NCBI GenBank assembly: GCA_038524795.1
Contig: JBCBIJ010000001.1
Span: forward strand, 434,001 to 498,000
DNA: 64,000 bases
Source of the DNA: CALBPI01 sp038524795
Lineage (GTDB): Bacteria; Pseudomonadota; Gammaproteobacteria; Steroidobacterales; Woeseiaceae
Reading direction: 5' to 3'
The notes beneath the pieces are model-generated. The model saw nothing but the letters and a program-made list of their open reading frames with translations. It was not told the origin of the DNA and ran no database searches. The translations under genes and the position numbers were made by a program. Of this stretch, positions 26,446-37,231 are shown in pieces; the first letter of the stretch is position 1, and the number at the start of each line of letters is the position of its first letter.

Positions 26446-26556
26446 GAGTACCCACAGTGCTCGCCCGTTTCCCCTCCCTGAACGGGCTGGCAACACGGTT
26501 ACCCCAAGACCGGTTGCGACATTGGCCCGGTGCGCCCACGCACCGGGCCTTTTTTT
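26446..26556 (+). ncRNA. Predicted Spot 42/ErsA-like small RNA downstream of polA
   Basis: A roughly 110-nt non-coding unit between polA (via the flavoenzyme gene) and engB, the place where Spot 42 lies in enterics and ErsA in Pseudomonas. A hairpin has stem GCCCGTT (26463-26469) with AACGGGC (26481-26487) and a C-rich loop TCCCCTCCCTG, which could pair with Shine-Dalgarno sequences of target mRNAs. A second short stem with CCCC in the loop follows, then a strong terminator. The ends are inferred from the promoter and terminator. The intervening flavoenzyme gene is a difference from the usual synteny. Confidence 0.65.
26524..26556 (+). terminator. Factor-independent terminator of the predicted sRNA
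   Basis: An 11-bp perfect stem (GGCCCGGTGCG with CGCACCGGGCC) around a CCCA loop, followed by seven T. It points in the + direction and has no + strand protein gene close before it, which is one reason to infer an RNA gene here. Its last bases touch the engB stop codon. Confidence 0.9.
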
Positions 26557-27166
26557 AGGCCAGCGTATCGCCTGTATTCACGTGGCCGCCCAGCATCTCG
26601 TTGAGCCGGCCGCGTGCCTGATCGACACCCTGTCGATTCAGCGACGAGAACAGTTGAACCCCGGCGCGGCCCTCGAGTGCGCGCCGGGTTTCCTCGAATT
26701 GACGGGCGGCCTGGCCACGCTTGAGTTTGTCCGCTTTGGTCAGCAGCAGGTGCACGGGAATACCGAGCTGCTCAGCGTATTCGAGCATGACGAGGTCAAA
26801 GTCCACGAGACCGCGCCGCACGTCGACGATCAGAAACAGGCCCGCTAGCGAGCGACGCTGAGAAAAATATTCTTCCATCAATGACTTCCAGTGCCTGCGC
26901 ATGGACTCGGACACCTTGGCGTAACCGTAGCCAGGCAGGTCAACAAGCCGTTTATCGCCGCTCAGGCGGAAGAAATTGACGAGTTGCGTCCGACCCGGGG
27001 TCTTGGAGACCCGGGCGAACTGCTTGCGATTCACGATGACGTTGATCGCCGAAGACTTGCCCGCGTTGGAGCGGCCGGCGAATGCGACCTCAGTGCCTGC
27101 ATCCGCCACGAACTGTGTGAGCGAATCCGCACTTGTGAGAAATGCAGCGTTGGGATAGTTAGACAT
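26555..27166 (-). CDS. engB: Ribosome biogenesis GTP-binding protein EngB/YsxC/YihA
   Basis: A 203-residue GTPase. G1 is GRSNAGKSS near residue 31, G2 TPGRTQ near 56, G3 DLPGYGYAKV near 76 and G4 LTKADK near 142. It is needed for late assembly of the 50S subunit and is usually essential. The neighbourhood polA-engB-cytochrome c4-dsbA matches Pseudomonas. The start is ATG at 27166. Confidence 0.95.
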   Translation of the reverse strand: MSNYPNAAFLTSADSLTQFVADAGTEVAFAGRSNAGKSSAINVIVNRKQFARVSKTPGRTQLVNFFRLSGDKRLVDLPGYGYAKVSESMRRHWKSLMEEYFSQRRSLAGLFLIVDVRRGLVDFDLVMLEYAEQLGIPVHLLLTKADKLKRGQAARQFEETRRALEGRAGVQLFSSLNRQGVDQARGRLNEMLGGHVNTGDTLA

Positions 27167-27414
27167 CGACTAGAAACGTAGTGTCCGTGCCACGAAATCG
27201 AGGTCTCTTCGTGTATACTTTGCCGGCTTAGCCAGTCTAGCACGGGCGCCTCGCATTCATGGCGAGCCGCGAGGCGTCAGGCACTCAACACACCCTAGAC
27301 AGCGCAGTGGTTTCAAGCCCGCGCTGAAGCGGTGCGGCCGGTGCCAACGCCCGACGCAGAGTTTAAGAAGTAGTTTTGAAGAATAGTTTTGGACACCCGA
27401 AACGAGGATCCGAA
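27167..27414. other. 248-bp gap with probable cytochrome c4 promoter
   Basis: The gap between divergent engB and cytochrome c4. TATACT at 27214-27219 could be a -10 element on the + strand, which would leave a leader of about 190 nt. A hairpin (GCCTCGC ... GCGAGGC, near 27249-27276) lies in that leader. I see no coding signal. Confidence 0.4.
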
Positions 27415-28062
27415 GTGAACACCACACGCAATCGACTGACCCGCCTTGCCACGGTCGCGACCGCCCTCGCGCTGGTCAGCGTCCCGTCGGCCGCCAGCAA
27501 CCTCGCCGATGGCGACGCAGAAGCCGGTAAGGCCAAAGTCACCACCTGCGCGGCGTGCCATGGCGGTAACGGCGTCAGCGTCAACCCGCAGTGGCCGAGC
27601 CTCGCGGGCCAGCACTCGCGCTACAGCCTGCAACAGCTCATGTGGTTTAAGTCCGGCGAGCGCAAGAACATCCTCATGAACTCGCAGGCCATGGCGCTGT
27701 CCGAACAGGACATGCGCGACCTTGCTGCTTACTTCGAGTCGCAGGCGCCTGCCGTGCGCGAAGTTGCCAACCCCGACACACTCGCCCGCGGCGAGCGTCT
27801 GTACCGTGGTGGGGATGAAGAGCGCGGTCTGCCGGCGTGCATCGCGTGCCACGGCCCAACGGGCGCCGGTAACCCGGGCGTGCCCTACCCCAAAGTGGGC
27901 GGCCAGCACGCGACTTACCTGGCTTCCAGCCTGCGTGAGTACGCAACGGGCGGTGAGAACCGCAGCAACACCGAAGAGCAGAACCAAATGACGACGATTG
28001 CCCAGAAACTCACACCTGAGGACATCGAAGCACTGTCGTCGTACATGCAGGGGCTCAACTGA
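27415..28062 (+). CDS. Periplasmic diheme cytochrome c4
   Basis: A 215-residue cytochrome with a cleavable signal (LATVATALALVSVPSAAS). Two heme sites are seen: CAACHGG near residue 45 and CIACHGP near residue 140, one in each half, with Met ligands likely in the MNSQAMA and NQMTTIAQKL segments. Cytochrome c4 carries electrons to terminal oxidases. I chose GTG 27415, preceded by GAGGA; an ATG at 27376 gives a longer N-terminus without a good ribosome-binding site. Followed 28 bases later by dsbA, as in pseudomonads. Confidence 0.9.
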   Translation: MNTTRNRLTRLATVATALALVSVPSAASNLADGDAEAGKAKVTTCAACHGGNGVSVNPQWPSLAGQHSRYSLQQLMWFKSGERKNILMNSQAMALSEQDMRDLAAYFESQAPAVREVANPDTLARGERLYRGGDEERGLPACIACHGPTGAGNPGVPYPKVGGQHATYLASSLREYATGGENRSNTEEQNQMTTIAQKLTPEDIEALSSYMQGLN

Positions 28063-28090
28063 GCCTGGGCCTGACAGAGGAATGGGACGA

Positions 28091-28915
28091 ATGCGAGTAT
28101 TCCTGGCCGCGACGCTGACCGTCGTACTGGCTGCCTGCGGCAGCAGTGAACCCGAAACGACGGCGGCGCCCGTCGCAGATACGACAGCAGACGCGCCGGT
28201 CGCCGAGCAGGTACCTGCAGAAACCGAAGCAGCACCCGTGCTCGCGGCTGTTGAAGAGTCCGATGGCAGCTACGACCCTGAGGCCGTCGCCGAGGAAGGC
28301 GCCCTGCGCATGGCCCGCGACGACACGCCGGCAGCACCGCAGCGCTTTAAGGAAGGCGTGCACTACAAGCGCTTCCGCCCCGCGAAGCTGACGGTTGAGG
28401 GTGGCCCCACCGTCGAAGTGGCCGAGGTCTTCTGGTACGGCTGCAACCACTGCTACAACCTTGAGCCCGTGCTGCGCCGCTGGGATGACAACAAACCGGA
28501 AAACGTCTCGTTTGTAAAAGTCCCGGCCGTCTGGAACCCCGTCCTCGAGACACACGCGCGCGCCTTCTACACGATCGAAGCGCTTGCGGGCTCTGGCCTC
28601 ATCGAAAACAAAGACGCTGTGCACATGGCGTTCTTCGACAAGATGCACGTCCAGAATCAGCGCATGAGTTCAGAGCGCTCGATTCGTGAGTTTCTTGGAG
28701 ACTTTGGCGTTTCGGCGCAAGACTTTGAGGACACCTGGGCCTCGCCCTGGGTGGCAACACGCTTCAACCAAGCCAAGCGCATTAACCGCGCTTACGGCAT
28801 TGCGAGTGTCCCGACGATTGTGGTCAACGGCAAGTTCATTACTGACGAAGGCATGGCCGGCAGCAAGCCTGAGCTGGTCGCGGTCATCGACGAGCTCGTC
28901 GCCAGCGAACGCTGA
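28091..28915 (+). CDS. dsbA: Lipoprotein DsbA-family thiol:disulfide interchange protein
   Basis: A 274-residue DsbA. Instead of an ordinary signal it has a lipoprotein signal (MRVFLAATLTVVLAAC), then an acidic Ala/Glu-rich linker of about 70 residues before the thioredoxin fold. The active site is WYGCNHCYNLEP (CNHC, a DsbA-like CxxC), and ASVPTIVVNG holds the cis-Pro. It oxidises cysteines in the periplasm. I prefer ATG 28091, since AGAGGA lies about 10 bases upstream; ATG 28082 would be too close to it. Confidence 0.87.
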   Translation: MRVFLAATLTVVLAACGSSEPETTAAPVADTTADAPVAEQVPAETEAAPVLAAVEESDGSYDPEAVAEEGALRMARDDTPAAPQRFKEGVHYKRFRPAKLTVEGGPTVEVAEVFWYGCNHCYNLEPVLRRWDDNKPENVSFVKVPAVWNPVLETHARAFYTIEALAGSGLIENKDAVHMAFFDKMHVQNQRMSSERSIREFLGDFGVSAQDFEDTWASPWVATRFNQAKRINRAYGIASVPTIVVNGKFITDEGMAGSKPELVAVIDELVASER

Positions 28916-28933
28916 GCCGACCCGCAGCCCGAC

Positions 28934-30085
28934 TTAACCGGCCGACTGCGCCACGATGCGCAGTCGGCCGTTTTGTTTCTGCCAATAGAGTCTTAGCCAC
29001 GTCGTCACGGGCGCCGCGCCGGCGACCGTGAGCGATTGCCGACAGCGCGTCAGAAACACGTCGACCGTAGGATCTGCGACAAAGTGTGAGACCGAGCTCA
29101 GGCGGATCTCTGTCTCGGGCGCCGTCTCGAGGCTGCGAGAACGCCAGGCGCGCCATTGCGCCGCCGACAGGCCCATATCGCGAAAGTCCGCTTCGTAGTG
29201 CGCCAGCAGACCGGTCGCATCGCGCGAACGGACGCTGTCGACCCAGCCTGTGAGCGCTGCATCCAACTCGGCCACCAATGTTGCACGAGTCGCCGCCGAC
29301 GCCTTCCAGGTGAGTGGGGCACCGATGACCACGGGCGTGGCACGTTGTGCTACAGGGTCGACCAGTGCATCGATGCGGTCTTCGGATACGGCGATGCAGC
29401 CACCGGTATCGCGCGGCGGACGAATGTTGTTGGCGGGATCGATGCCGTGGATCCAAATGCCATCACCCGAGCGACGCTGGCGACGGTCGAGTGCATTGGG
29501 GTAATCGAGCGGCAACACGCGGCTGCCGTAACGCGCCGGCAGTCGTGCCGTGTCGAATTCGTCGACAGCCCAGTACACACCCAGTGGTGTGCGCTCGTCA
29601 CCACGTCGGCGCTTACCGGGGCCGTTAGCACCCGATGAGATGTAGAACCCCGTCGCGAATATCTGGCTCGTTGGGCGCCCGGGCACTAGCCAGGCCACGC
29701 TCTCGCTGAGGTCGACGGCCAGCACGTACCTGACGTCGTCCGCCAGTGACAACACCGCGTCGGGCATCCAGCGGTCCTGCCGAAATCGCGCCGCGACCCA
29801 ATCCTCGCGCGCCCGCCGCCACAACGGGGCAAAGCGCGCGAACGCGCGATTGCCTTCCGTCGCGTAACCGCCTCGCGCCATGTCGTCGAGCTCCGTCGCA
29901 AGCTGACGCGCCACAACCTGTCCCGAACGTGCGGCCTGTTGGCGCGCTTCCGTCAGCGCGCCGGGCAGGTCGTCTTCGAGCACACGGCGCATGATCGCGA
30001 GCGTGGTGTCGGCGGTATCAGCCCGGGCGAGCACAGGCAGCGCGGCGAGCCCGGCCAATAGGCGCAGGCGACTTCGATCAGCCAT
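28934..30085 (-). CDS. L,D-transpeptidase (YkuD) family protein
   Basis: A 383-residue protein with an N-terminal signal-like stretch (LRLLAGLAALPVLARA). The YkuD catalytic region is GIWIHGIDPAN ... DTGGCIAVSEDRID near residues 210-240, which gives the His and Cys nucleophile. The C-terminal ~130 residues are an SnoaL/NTF2-like domain (TLVAELDAALTGWVDSVRSRD ...), as in the YafK/ErfK-like subgroup with this extension. It probably forms or modifies peptidoglycan cross-links. It overlaps the HD-GYP gene by one base. Confidence 0.82.
   Translation of the reverse strand: MADRSRLRLLAGLAALPVLARADTADTTLAIMRRVLEDDLPGALTEARQQAARSGQVVARQLATELDDMARGGYATEGNRAFARFAPLWRRAREDWVAARFRQDRWMPDAVLSLADDVRYVLAVDLSESVAWLVPGRPTSQIFATGFYISSGANGPGKRRRGDERTPLGVYWAVDEFDTARLPARYGSRVLPLDYPNALDRRQRRSGDGIWIHGIDPANNIRPPRDTGGCIAVSEDRIDALVDPVAQRATPVVIGAPLTWKASAATRATLVAELDAALTGWVDSVRSRDATGLLAHYEADFRDMGLSAAQWRAWRSRSLETAPETEIRLSSVSHFVADPTVDVFLTRCRQSLTVAGAAPVTTWLRLYWQKQNGRLRIVAQSAG
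28939..28978 (+). terminator. Terminator after dsbA
   Basis: A perfect stem CGGCCGACTGCGC with GCGCAGTCGGCCG around a CACGAT loop, followed by TTTTGTTT. It ends the cytochrome c4-dsbA transcript and doubles as the last codons of the convergent transpeptidase gene. Confidence 0.85.
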
Positions 30086-31380
30086 CAGAAAAAGTATTGG
30101 TAGGGATCGATGCCGTAGCTGCCCGTGGGCAGCCCGCGCTTGATCCAGCGAGCGCTGCGGTCGGGCCCAGCGGCCTTGACGTCGGCCAGAGCCAATCGCT
30201 TCGCCGCACGTAGTGCGTTCTTTTCGGTATCAGTCACCACGAGTAGCAACGGCCTCAGCCGGTGCTTCTCATCTTGTGCGTTGACGATCGCCACCTCGCC
30301 TGTGTTGAGCTCGACGAGACTGCCGCTTGGGAACATGCCCAGTGCCTGCACAAACTGCTCGACCACAAGCTCGGGAAGCCGGCGCGGCGCCAGGCGCTTG
30401 AGCCGGCCGATGGCATCCGCCGAGGACAGTGACGGCCGGTGCGGTGCGTCGGTCACCATGGCGTCATAGCTGTCGATGACAGCGGCAAACGCGCCGAACG
30501 AACCTATGGCGCCCGCCTCGAGACTGCGCGGGTAACCGCTGCCGTCCTGTCGCTCGTGGTGCTGGCTTTGCATCTGCTTCACTCGCGGCGTGATCTCGGC
30601 AATCTCGCGCAGGTACTGCTCACCGAGGCGCACATGCGTCTGCATGGCCATACGCTGACGCGCGTCATAACGCCCCGCGTGGTTGCGCACCGTTGCCGGT
30701 ACTTTCATGAGCCCGATGTCGAGCAGCATGGCGCCCGAGGCGATGTCGAGCAGGACATTGGGACCGAGCTTCAAGTAGCGCGCAAACACAGACGCCCAGA
30801 CCGCTGTGGTCAGCGACCGGTCATTGGGCTGCGGATCGTTCTTGTAGACGAAACTCAACCAGGACAGCGCGTCGGGATTGCGCATGACACTGACTGCAAT
30901 CGGCTCCACCACATTGCGACAGTGCGCGGCGCGCACGGGCTTTACCGCTTTGAGTGCACTGACGAGCTTGCGATAGCGCCGGCGCGACTCGTCGAAGGCC
31001 TCGACGGCCTTGGCGGACTCGCGCTTTAGGTTCGTGGGCTTTCCGTACTCGTGAACGGGCCCTTTGGCGAGCATCGTGAACAGCCGCACACGCCCGGCCT
31101 CAAGCGCGGCGGTCGCCGAGGGCGCGTCGAGCAGCGAGGCATCACCGTTAGCATCAACCCGGGCCCGGCCTGTGACGGCCGCGCTCACATGGTGCGGATC
31201 AATAAAGACCGTGTTGCAATGCCGCGCGAGCGCATCGATCTGGCCCGCACTCTTGACCTCGAAGCCCTGAAACGGAAACGGTGTCTCGTGCCATGGCCGA
31301 TCGAGCTCGACCACGTACATCCCCACCTGCAGTCGCTGCGGAGACACGGGAACCAGTTTTGGTTTATCGCCTGAATCCAT
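30085..31380 (-). CDS. HD-GYP-type protein with degenerate metal site
   Basis: A 431-residue protein with an N-terminal DUF3391-type region (VSPQRLQVGMYVVELDRPW) and an HD-GYP domain. HHERQDGSGYP is intact at 274-284 and His249 is kept. However, the usual HDIGK reads LDIGL (220-224), so the metal-binding His is Leu and the Lys is Leu. The upstream ligand His is also missing (DRSLTT at 187-192). It may bind c-di-GMP without hydrolysing it. The start is ATG 31380 (MDSGDKPKL). Its role is therefore regulatory at best by inference. Confidence 0.83.
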   Translation of the reverse strand: MDSGDKPKLVPVSPQRLQVGMYVVELDRPWHETPFPFQGFEVKSAGQIDALARHCNTVFIDPHHVSAAVTGRARVDANGDASLLDAPSATAALEAGRVRLFTMLAKGPVHEYGKPTNLKRESAKAVEAFDESRRRYRKLVSALKAVKPVRAAHCRNVVEPIAVSVMRNPDALSWLSFVYKNDPQPNDRSLTTAVWASVFARYLKLGPNVLLDIASGAMLLDIGLMKVPATVRNHAGRYDARQRMAMQTHVRLGEQYLREIAEITPRVKQMQSQHHERQDGSGYPRSLEAGAIGSFGAFAAVIDSYDAMVTDAPHRPSLSSADAIGRLKRLAPRRLPELVVEQFVQALGMFPSGSLVELNTGEVAIVNAQDEKHRLRPLLLVVTDTEKNALRAAKRLALADVKAAGPDRSARWIKRGLPTGSYGIDPYQYFF

Positions 31381-31517
31381 ATATCGCCGGTGGGACGCCC
31401 ATGGCACCATTCCGTGTGCGCCCACAGGATACTGAAAAACTTGCAAGTTTACGCAAAACCGCCCCCCCGAACCGAGACAGAATCGAGGATTTCTGCGCTT
31501 AAGGCGCCTCTCACATC

Positions 31518-33116
31518 ATGAGTGACGATCGTTACGACATCATCATCGTGGGTGGCGGCCACAACGGGCTGACCTGTGCCGCCTACCTGGCGCAGGCAGG
31601 CCGCCGCGTTCTCGTGCTCGAAGCCCGCGAGCGCGTTGGTGGCGCGGCGGTCACCGAAACCTTCCACCCGGGGTTTCGGAACTCACTGGCGAGCTACACG
31701 GTAAGCCTGCTGCACCCGCAGATCATCGACGAGCTCTGCCTGCACGACCACGGCCTCGAGATCGTTAACCGCCCCATTGGCAACTTCATGCCGATCGATC
31801 AGTCACAAGCGCTGGCGACGGGCGCGACACTCGAGGACACGCAGGCCGAATTTGCGCGGCACTCGCGCCACGATGCCCGCGTGCTGCCCGACTATTACGC
31901 GTGGCTCGAACGCGCAGCAGCCGTGCTGCGTGCGCGACTCCTGGAAACACCGCCCAACGCCGGCGGCGGTTTGGCCGATCTCTGGCGCGCAGGGCGTCTC
32001 GCCAACGACCTGCGAAAGCTAGACGGTGAAGACCGCGATGCTGTGTTGTCCTTGTTCACGGCCAGTGCCGCCGACGTTCTGGACGGCTGGTTCGAAAATC
32101 CGCACATCAAAGCGCTGTTTGGCTTCGACGCCGTTGTCGGTAACTTCGCCTCACCATTCGCCGGCGGCAGCGCCTACGTCTTGCTGCACCACGTCTTTGG
32201 CGAGGTGAACGGTGTCGCGGGTGCCTGGGGCCACGCCATGGGTGGCATGGGCGCGATCTCCGACGCGATGGCCGCGGCGGCAACGACCGCGGGCGCCGAG
32301 ATCCGTTGCGCAAGCGCTGTGTCCCGCGTGGCGGTCGAAGCGGGTCGTGTGGTCGGCGTCACGCTCTCCGATGGTGGGACGCTGCGTGCGCCCGTGATCG
32401 CGGCCAACGTCACACCGAAGCGACTCTGCTTAGAGCTCATGGCGCCCGGCGATCTGCCCGAGACGTTCCTGAAGCGCGTCTCGCGCACCCGGTATGGTTC
32501 GGGCACTTTTCGCATGAACGTCGCGCTCGACCGCGCGCCCGAGTTCCCGAGTCGACCCGGCGCCGGACCACATTTGGCGGCCGGCATCATCATGGCACCC
32601 ACACTCGAGTACATGGAGCGAGCCTATTCCGACGCGCGCACTTCGGGCTGGTCACGTGAGCCCATCGTCGAGATGCTCGTACCCAGCACTCTCGATGATT
32701 CGCTGGCACCCGAGGGGAAGCATGTCGCGAGCCTGTTTTGCCAGCACGTCGCGCCGGAGCTCCCCGACGGGCAGGACTGGGACGACGCGCGCGACACCGT
32801 CGCGCAGCACATGATCGACACCGTCGACAGGTTTGCGCCAGGCTTTGCCGACAGCGTGCTGGGCTATAAGGCGATGTCGCCAGCCGACCTCGAACTCATT
32901 CTGGGGCTCACGGGCGGCGACATCTTCCACGGCGCACTGGCGCTCAACCAGCTTTACAGCGCCCGGCCCGTCATTGGCGCAGCCGACTACCGGCTTCCCG
33001 TGGCTGGGCTCTACCTGTGCGGGTCCGGGGCACACCCGGGCGGCGGCGTGACCGGTATCCCCGGCTACAACGCCGCCCGCGAGATCCTGAAGGACCGGCA
33101 CTGGCGAGCTGGCTAG
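31518..33116 (+). CDS. Phytoene dehydrogenase-like FAD oxidoreductase
   Basis: A 532-residue flavoprotein of the CrtI/PYROXD2 group. The FAD fold is YDIIIVGGGHNGLTCAAYLAQAGRRVLVLEAR, and the C-terminal block LYLCGSGAHPGGGVTGIPGYNAAREI is diagnostic of the group. No carotenoid genes are near, so a carotenoid role is not supported. It overlaps the convergent SnoaL-like gene by 4 bases. Confidence 0.85.
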   Translation: MSDDRYDIIIVGGGHNGLTCAAYLAQAGRRVLVLEARERVGGAAVTETFHPGFRNSLASYTVSLLHPQIIDELCLHDHGLEIVNRPIGNFMPIDQSQALATGATLEDTQAEFARHSRHDARVLPDYYAWLERAAAVLRARLLETPPNAGGGLADLWRAGRLANDLRKLDGEDRDAVLSLFTASAADVLDGWFENPHIKALFGFDAVVGNFASPFAGGSAYVLLHHVFGEVNGVAGAWGHAMGGMGAISDAMAAAATTAGAEIRCASAVSRVAVEAGRVVGVTLSDGGTLRAPVIAANVTPKRLCLELMAPGDLPETFLKRVSRTRYGSGTFRMNVALDRAPEFPSRPGAGPHLAAGIIMAPTLEYMERAYSDARTSGWSREPIVEMLVPSTLDDSLAPEGKHVASLFCQHVAPELPDGQDWDDARDTVAQHMIDTVDRFAPGFADSVLGYKAMSPADLELILGLTGGDIFHGALALNQLYSARPVIGAADYRLPVAGLYLCGSGAHPGGGVTGIPGYNAAREILKDRHWRAG

Positions 33117-33598
33117 CCGCCCGGCATCGTCTCCATGGACACGTCGGGCGTGTTGTTGTCGAGGTCGGCGGCAATGCGCCACTCGCCATCACTGCCGCGC
33201 CGGTAGATCAGCATCGAGCGGCCCGCGTCTTCGTAGACGTAGCCTGATGATTTCGCCGTCGCCCGAAGCCAGTATTTGCTGACCAGCCAGGCTTGGTCGC
33301 CGTAAACCTCGACGTGCTCTACATCAAGCTCGAACTCGATCTCAGACTGACCCATGCCGGGCTCGAAGTAGGCGCGGATCTCGTCAACACCGCGGCGCAT
33401 GGGCTGATCGTGCAGCGCGAGGATCGCGTCGGGTTCATACAGGGCCATGAGCGCGTCGATGTCGCCGGCTTTGTAATGCTTGAGCCAGGTCTGCCCATGC
33501 TCGCGTACCGCGGCTTCGTCGGCATCCGTGTTGATCACGGCGGCGCAGCCGGCGCCCGCGAAGCAAACGATAAGGGCGAAAGTCAGTAGTCGTTTCAT
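33113..33598 (-). CDS. SnoaL/DUF4440-like lipoprotein
   Basis: A 161-residue predicted lipoprotein (MKRLLTFALIVCFAGAGC) with an NTF2-like domain: VREHGQTWLKHYKAGDIDALMALYEPDAIL, a typical DUF4440 opening. It is downstream of the TonB receptor on the same strand but a terminator lies between them. The substrate or role is unknown. The start is ATG 33598, right before the signal peptide. Confidence 0.8.
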   Translation of the reverse strand: MKRLLTFALIVCFAGAGCAAVINTDADEAAVREHGQTWLKHYKAGDIDALMALYEPDAILALHDQPMRRGVDEIRAYFEPGMGQSEIEFELDVEHVEVYGDQAWLVSKYWLRATAKSSGYVYEDAGRSMLIYRRGSDGEWRIAADLDNNTPDVSMETMPGG

Positions 33599-33611
33599 TG
33601 GGGTCTCCAAA

Positions 33612-33650
33612 GAAAAACGGCCCACAGCGCGAGGCTGCGGGCCGTCCGTC
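33612..33650 (-). terminator. Terminator after the TonB receptor gene
   Basis: Read on the minus strand, GACGGCCCGCAG pairs with CTGTGGGCCGT around CCTCGCG and is followed by a run of T broken by one C. It should end the receptor transcript before the SnoaL-like gene. Confidence 0.75.
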
Positions 33651-33663
33651 TGATCAGCGTCGA

Positions 33664-35889
<2,226 letters not shown>

Positions 35890-36250
35890 GAAGTCACCCT
35901 CGAATCTTGCGTGTAGCGGCGTAGCGAGTGGGTCGGCGCCGGACACGGACGACGGCAACCGAATGCCATAATGCTATAACAATAGGTGTGCAAACAAGCG
36001 TGGCGGCTGTGTTGCCGCCACGCCACACGTGCTGCGACGCAGCATTATCTGAGCGGGCAGGCCGTCGCGCGTGGGCAACAACAGGGGGCGCCAGCGTGAT
36101 CCCAGCCACCGCAATCGCAGCATGATCCTCGACTCGAAGCCGTTCCACGGCGGTGACGACACGGTGTTTCGCGACGCGTTTGAATCGCGGCGCTACTATG
36201 TCACGCTGTCGTGCGGCAAGCGCTAACCAGGTCGATTTGAGGGAGAACTC
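35890..36250. other. 361-bp gap: operator, hairpin, possible tiny ORF
   Basis: The gap between divergent TonB receptor and nnrU. It holds the operator at 35963-35982, a perfect 10-bp hairpin (GCGTGGCGGC at 35998-36007 with GCCGCCACGC at 36014-36023) without a T-run, and a possible 34-codon ORF at 36122-36226 (+) without a ribosome-binding site. The ORF begins MILDSKPFHG and I cannot link it to any family. Confidence 0.5.
35963..35982. promoter_or_regulatory. Operator copy A of the predicted GntR regulon
   Basis: ATGCCATA-ATGC-TATAACAA, an imperfect 8-N4-8 inverted repeat. The right arm is the same as in copy B. It stands 74 bp upstream of the TonB receptor start. The left arm differs from consensus WTGTYMTA at one position. 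Confidence 0.6.
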
Positions 36251-36823
36251 ATGACCACGCTCATCGGCGGGCTCATCTTATTTCTGGGCATGCATTCGAT
36301 TTCCATCGTGTCGCCGGCCGGCCGTGACGCGCTGGAGAAGCAGTTCAGTCCGCTGGCATGGCGCATTCTCTACAGCCTCGTTTCGGCCATCGGGCTCTAC
36401 CTGATCATCAAGGGCTATGCCGCGGCCCGGCTCGACCCCACGCTCGTGTGGGTGCCGCCCACCTGGACACGACACCTGGCCGCGCTGCTGAACCTGCCCA
36501 TTTTCATTTTCTTCCTGGCGTCCTACCTGCCCGGCAAGATATCGAAGGCCCTCAAGCACCCGCAGCTCGTCGCCGTGAAAGCCTGGTCGCTGGCGCACCT
36601 CATCGCCAACGGCATGCTGCACGATATGCTGTTGTTCGGCGCCTTCCTGGCCTGGGCTGTCGTCGACCGCATTTCGATGAAGCGTCGCAAAGAGCGTAAG
36701 CGCCCGCAGGCGCCCGCGTCCGGTATCAATGATGTGATCGCCGTGGTCGGCGGACTCGCGGCCTACGGCGCCTTTGCCTTCTGGGCCCACCAGGCCTGGA
36801 TCGGCGTCGCACCTTTCGGCTGA
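36251..36823 (+). CDS. NnrU family membrane protein
   Basis: A 190-residue membrane protein with about five hydrophobic helices. GGLILFLGMHSI near the start, the WLPPTWTRHLA-like segment (VPPTWTRHLAALL) and the SLAHLIANGMLHDMLLFGAFLAWAV segment are characteristic of NnrU, with conserved His residues. NnrU is linked to nitric-oxide/denitrification genes in some species but many copies are outside such clusters, as here. Function unknown. GAGGGAG precedes the ATG. Confidence 0.85.
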   Translation: MTTLIGGLILFLGMHSISIVSPAGRDALEKQFSPLAWRILYSLVSAIGLYLIIKGYAAARLDPTLVWVPPTWTRHLAALLNLPIFIFFLASYLPGKISKALKHPQLVAVKAWSLAHLIANGMLHDMLLFGAFLAWAVVDRISMKRRKERKRPQAPASGINDVIAVVGGLAAYGAFAFWAHQAWIGVAPFG

Positions 36824-36832
36824 GGAAACACC

Positions 36833-37228
36833 ATGGCGACTTACTGCAAAACCGTGCCCCGGCTCGAGAAACGCGTCTTCATGATCATTGCCACGGACGC
36901 ACCGGGCATGGAAGCCGCGCGCGCCGAGCACCTCGATGGACACCTCGAGTATGTCGAGAAGCACGTTGATGACTATCTCGTCGCCGGGCCCTTGCGTGAT
37001 ATTGGCGACGACAAGCTGGCCGGCAGTTTCTTCCTCGTCGCCGCCGAGTCGCCCGAGGCGGCCGAAGCGATTGTCGGCGGTGACCCGTACTTCACAAGTG
37101 GCCTCTACGGCACCATCGAGAAGCGTGAATTCACGGCCTCGGCAGGGCACTGGATGGGTGGTGTGATCTGGCAGGACGCCGATGAAATTCGCGCCTACGC
37201 CAACCAGGCGCGCCCTTCGGGCGACTGA
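36833..37228 (+). CDS. YciI-like domain protein
   Basis: A 131-residue protein of the YciI fold: MIIATDAPGMEAARAEHLDGHLEYV, with the conserved His of this fold, then LVAAESPEAAEAIVGGDPYFTSGLYG. YciI domains resemble small ferredoxin-like dehalogenase/muconolactone isomerase folds; the function is unknown. It begins 9 bases after nnrU and is probably co-transcribed. Confidence 0.82.
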   Translation: MATYCKTVPRLEKRVFMIIATDAPGMEAARAEHLDGHLEYVEKHVDDYLVAGPLRDIGDDKLAGSFFLVAAESPEAAEAIVGGDPYFTSGLYGTIEKREFTASAGHWMGGVIWQDADEIRAYANQARPSGD

Positions 37229-37231
37229 GCC

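Noticed and set aside
35998..36023. Perfect 10-bp hairpin in the TonB-nnrU gap as a riboswitch or attenuator
   Set aside because: A single stem without a T-run or alternative pairing; nothing supports a riboswitch.
36122..36226. 34-codon ORF before nnrU
   Set aside because: No ribosome-binding site and no family resemblance; mentioned only as part of the gap.
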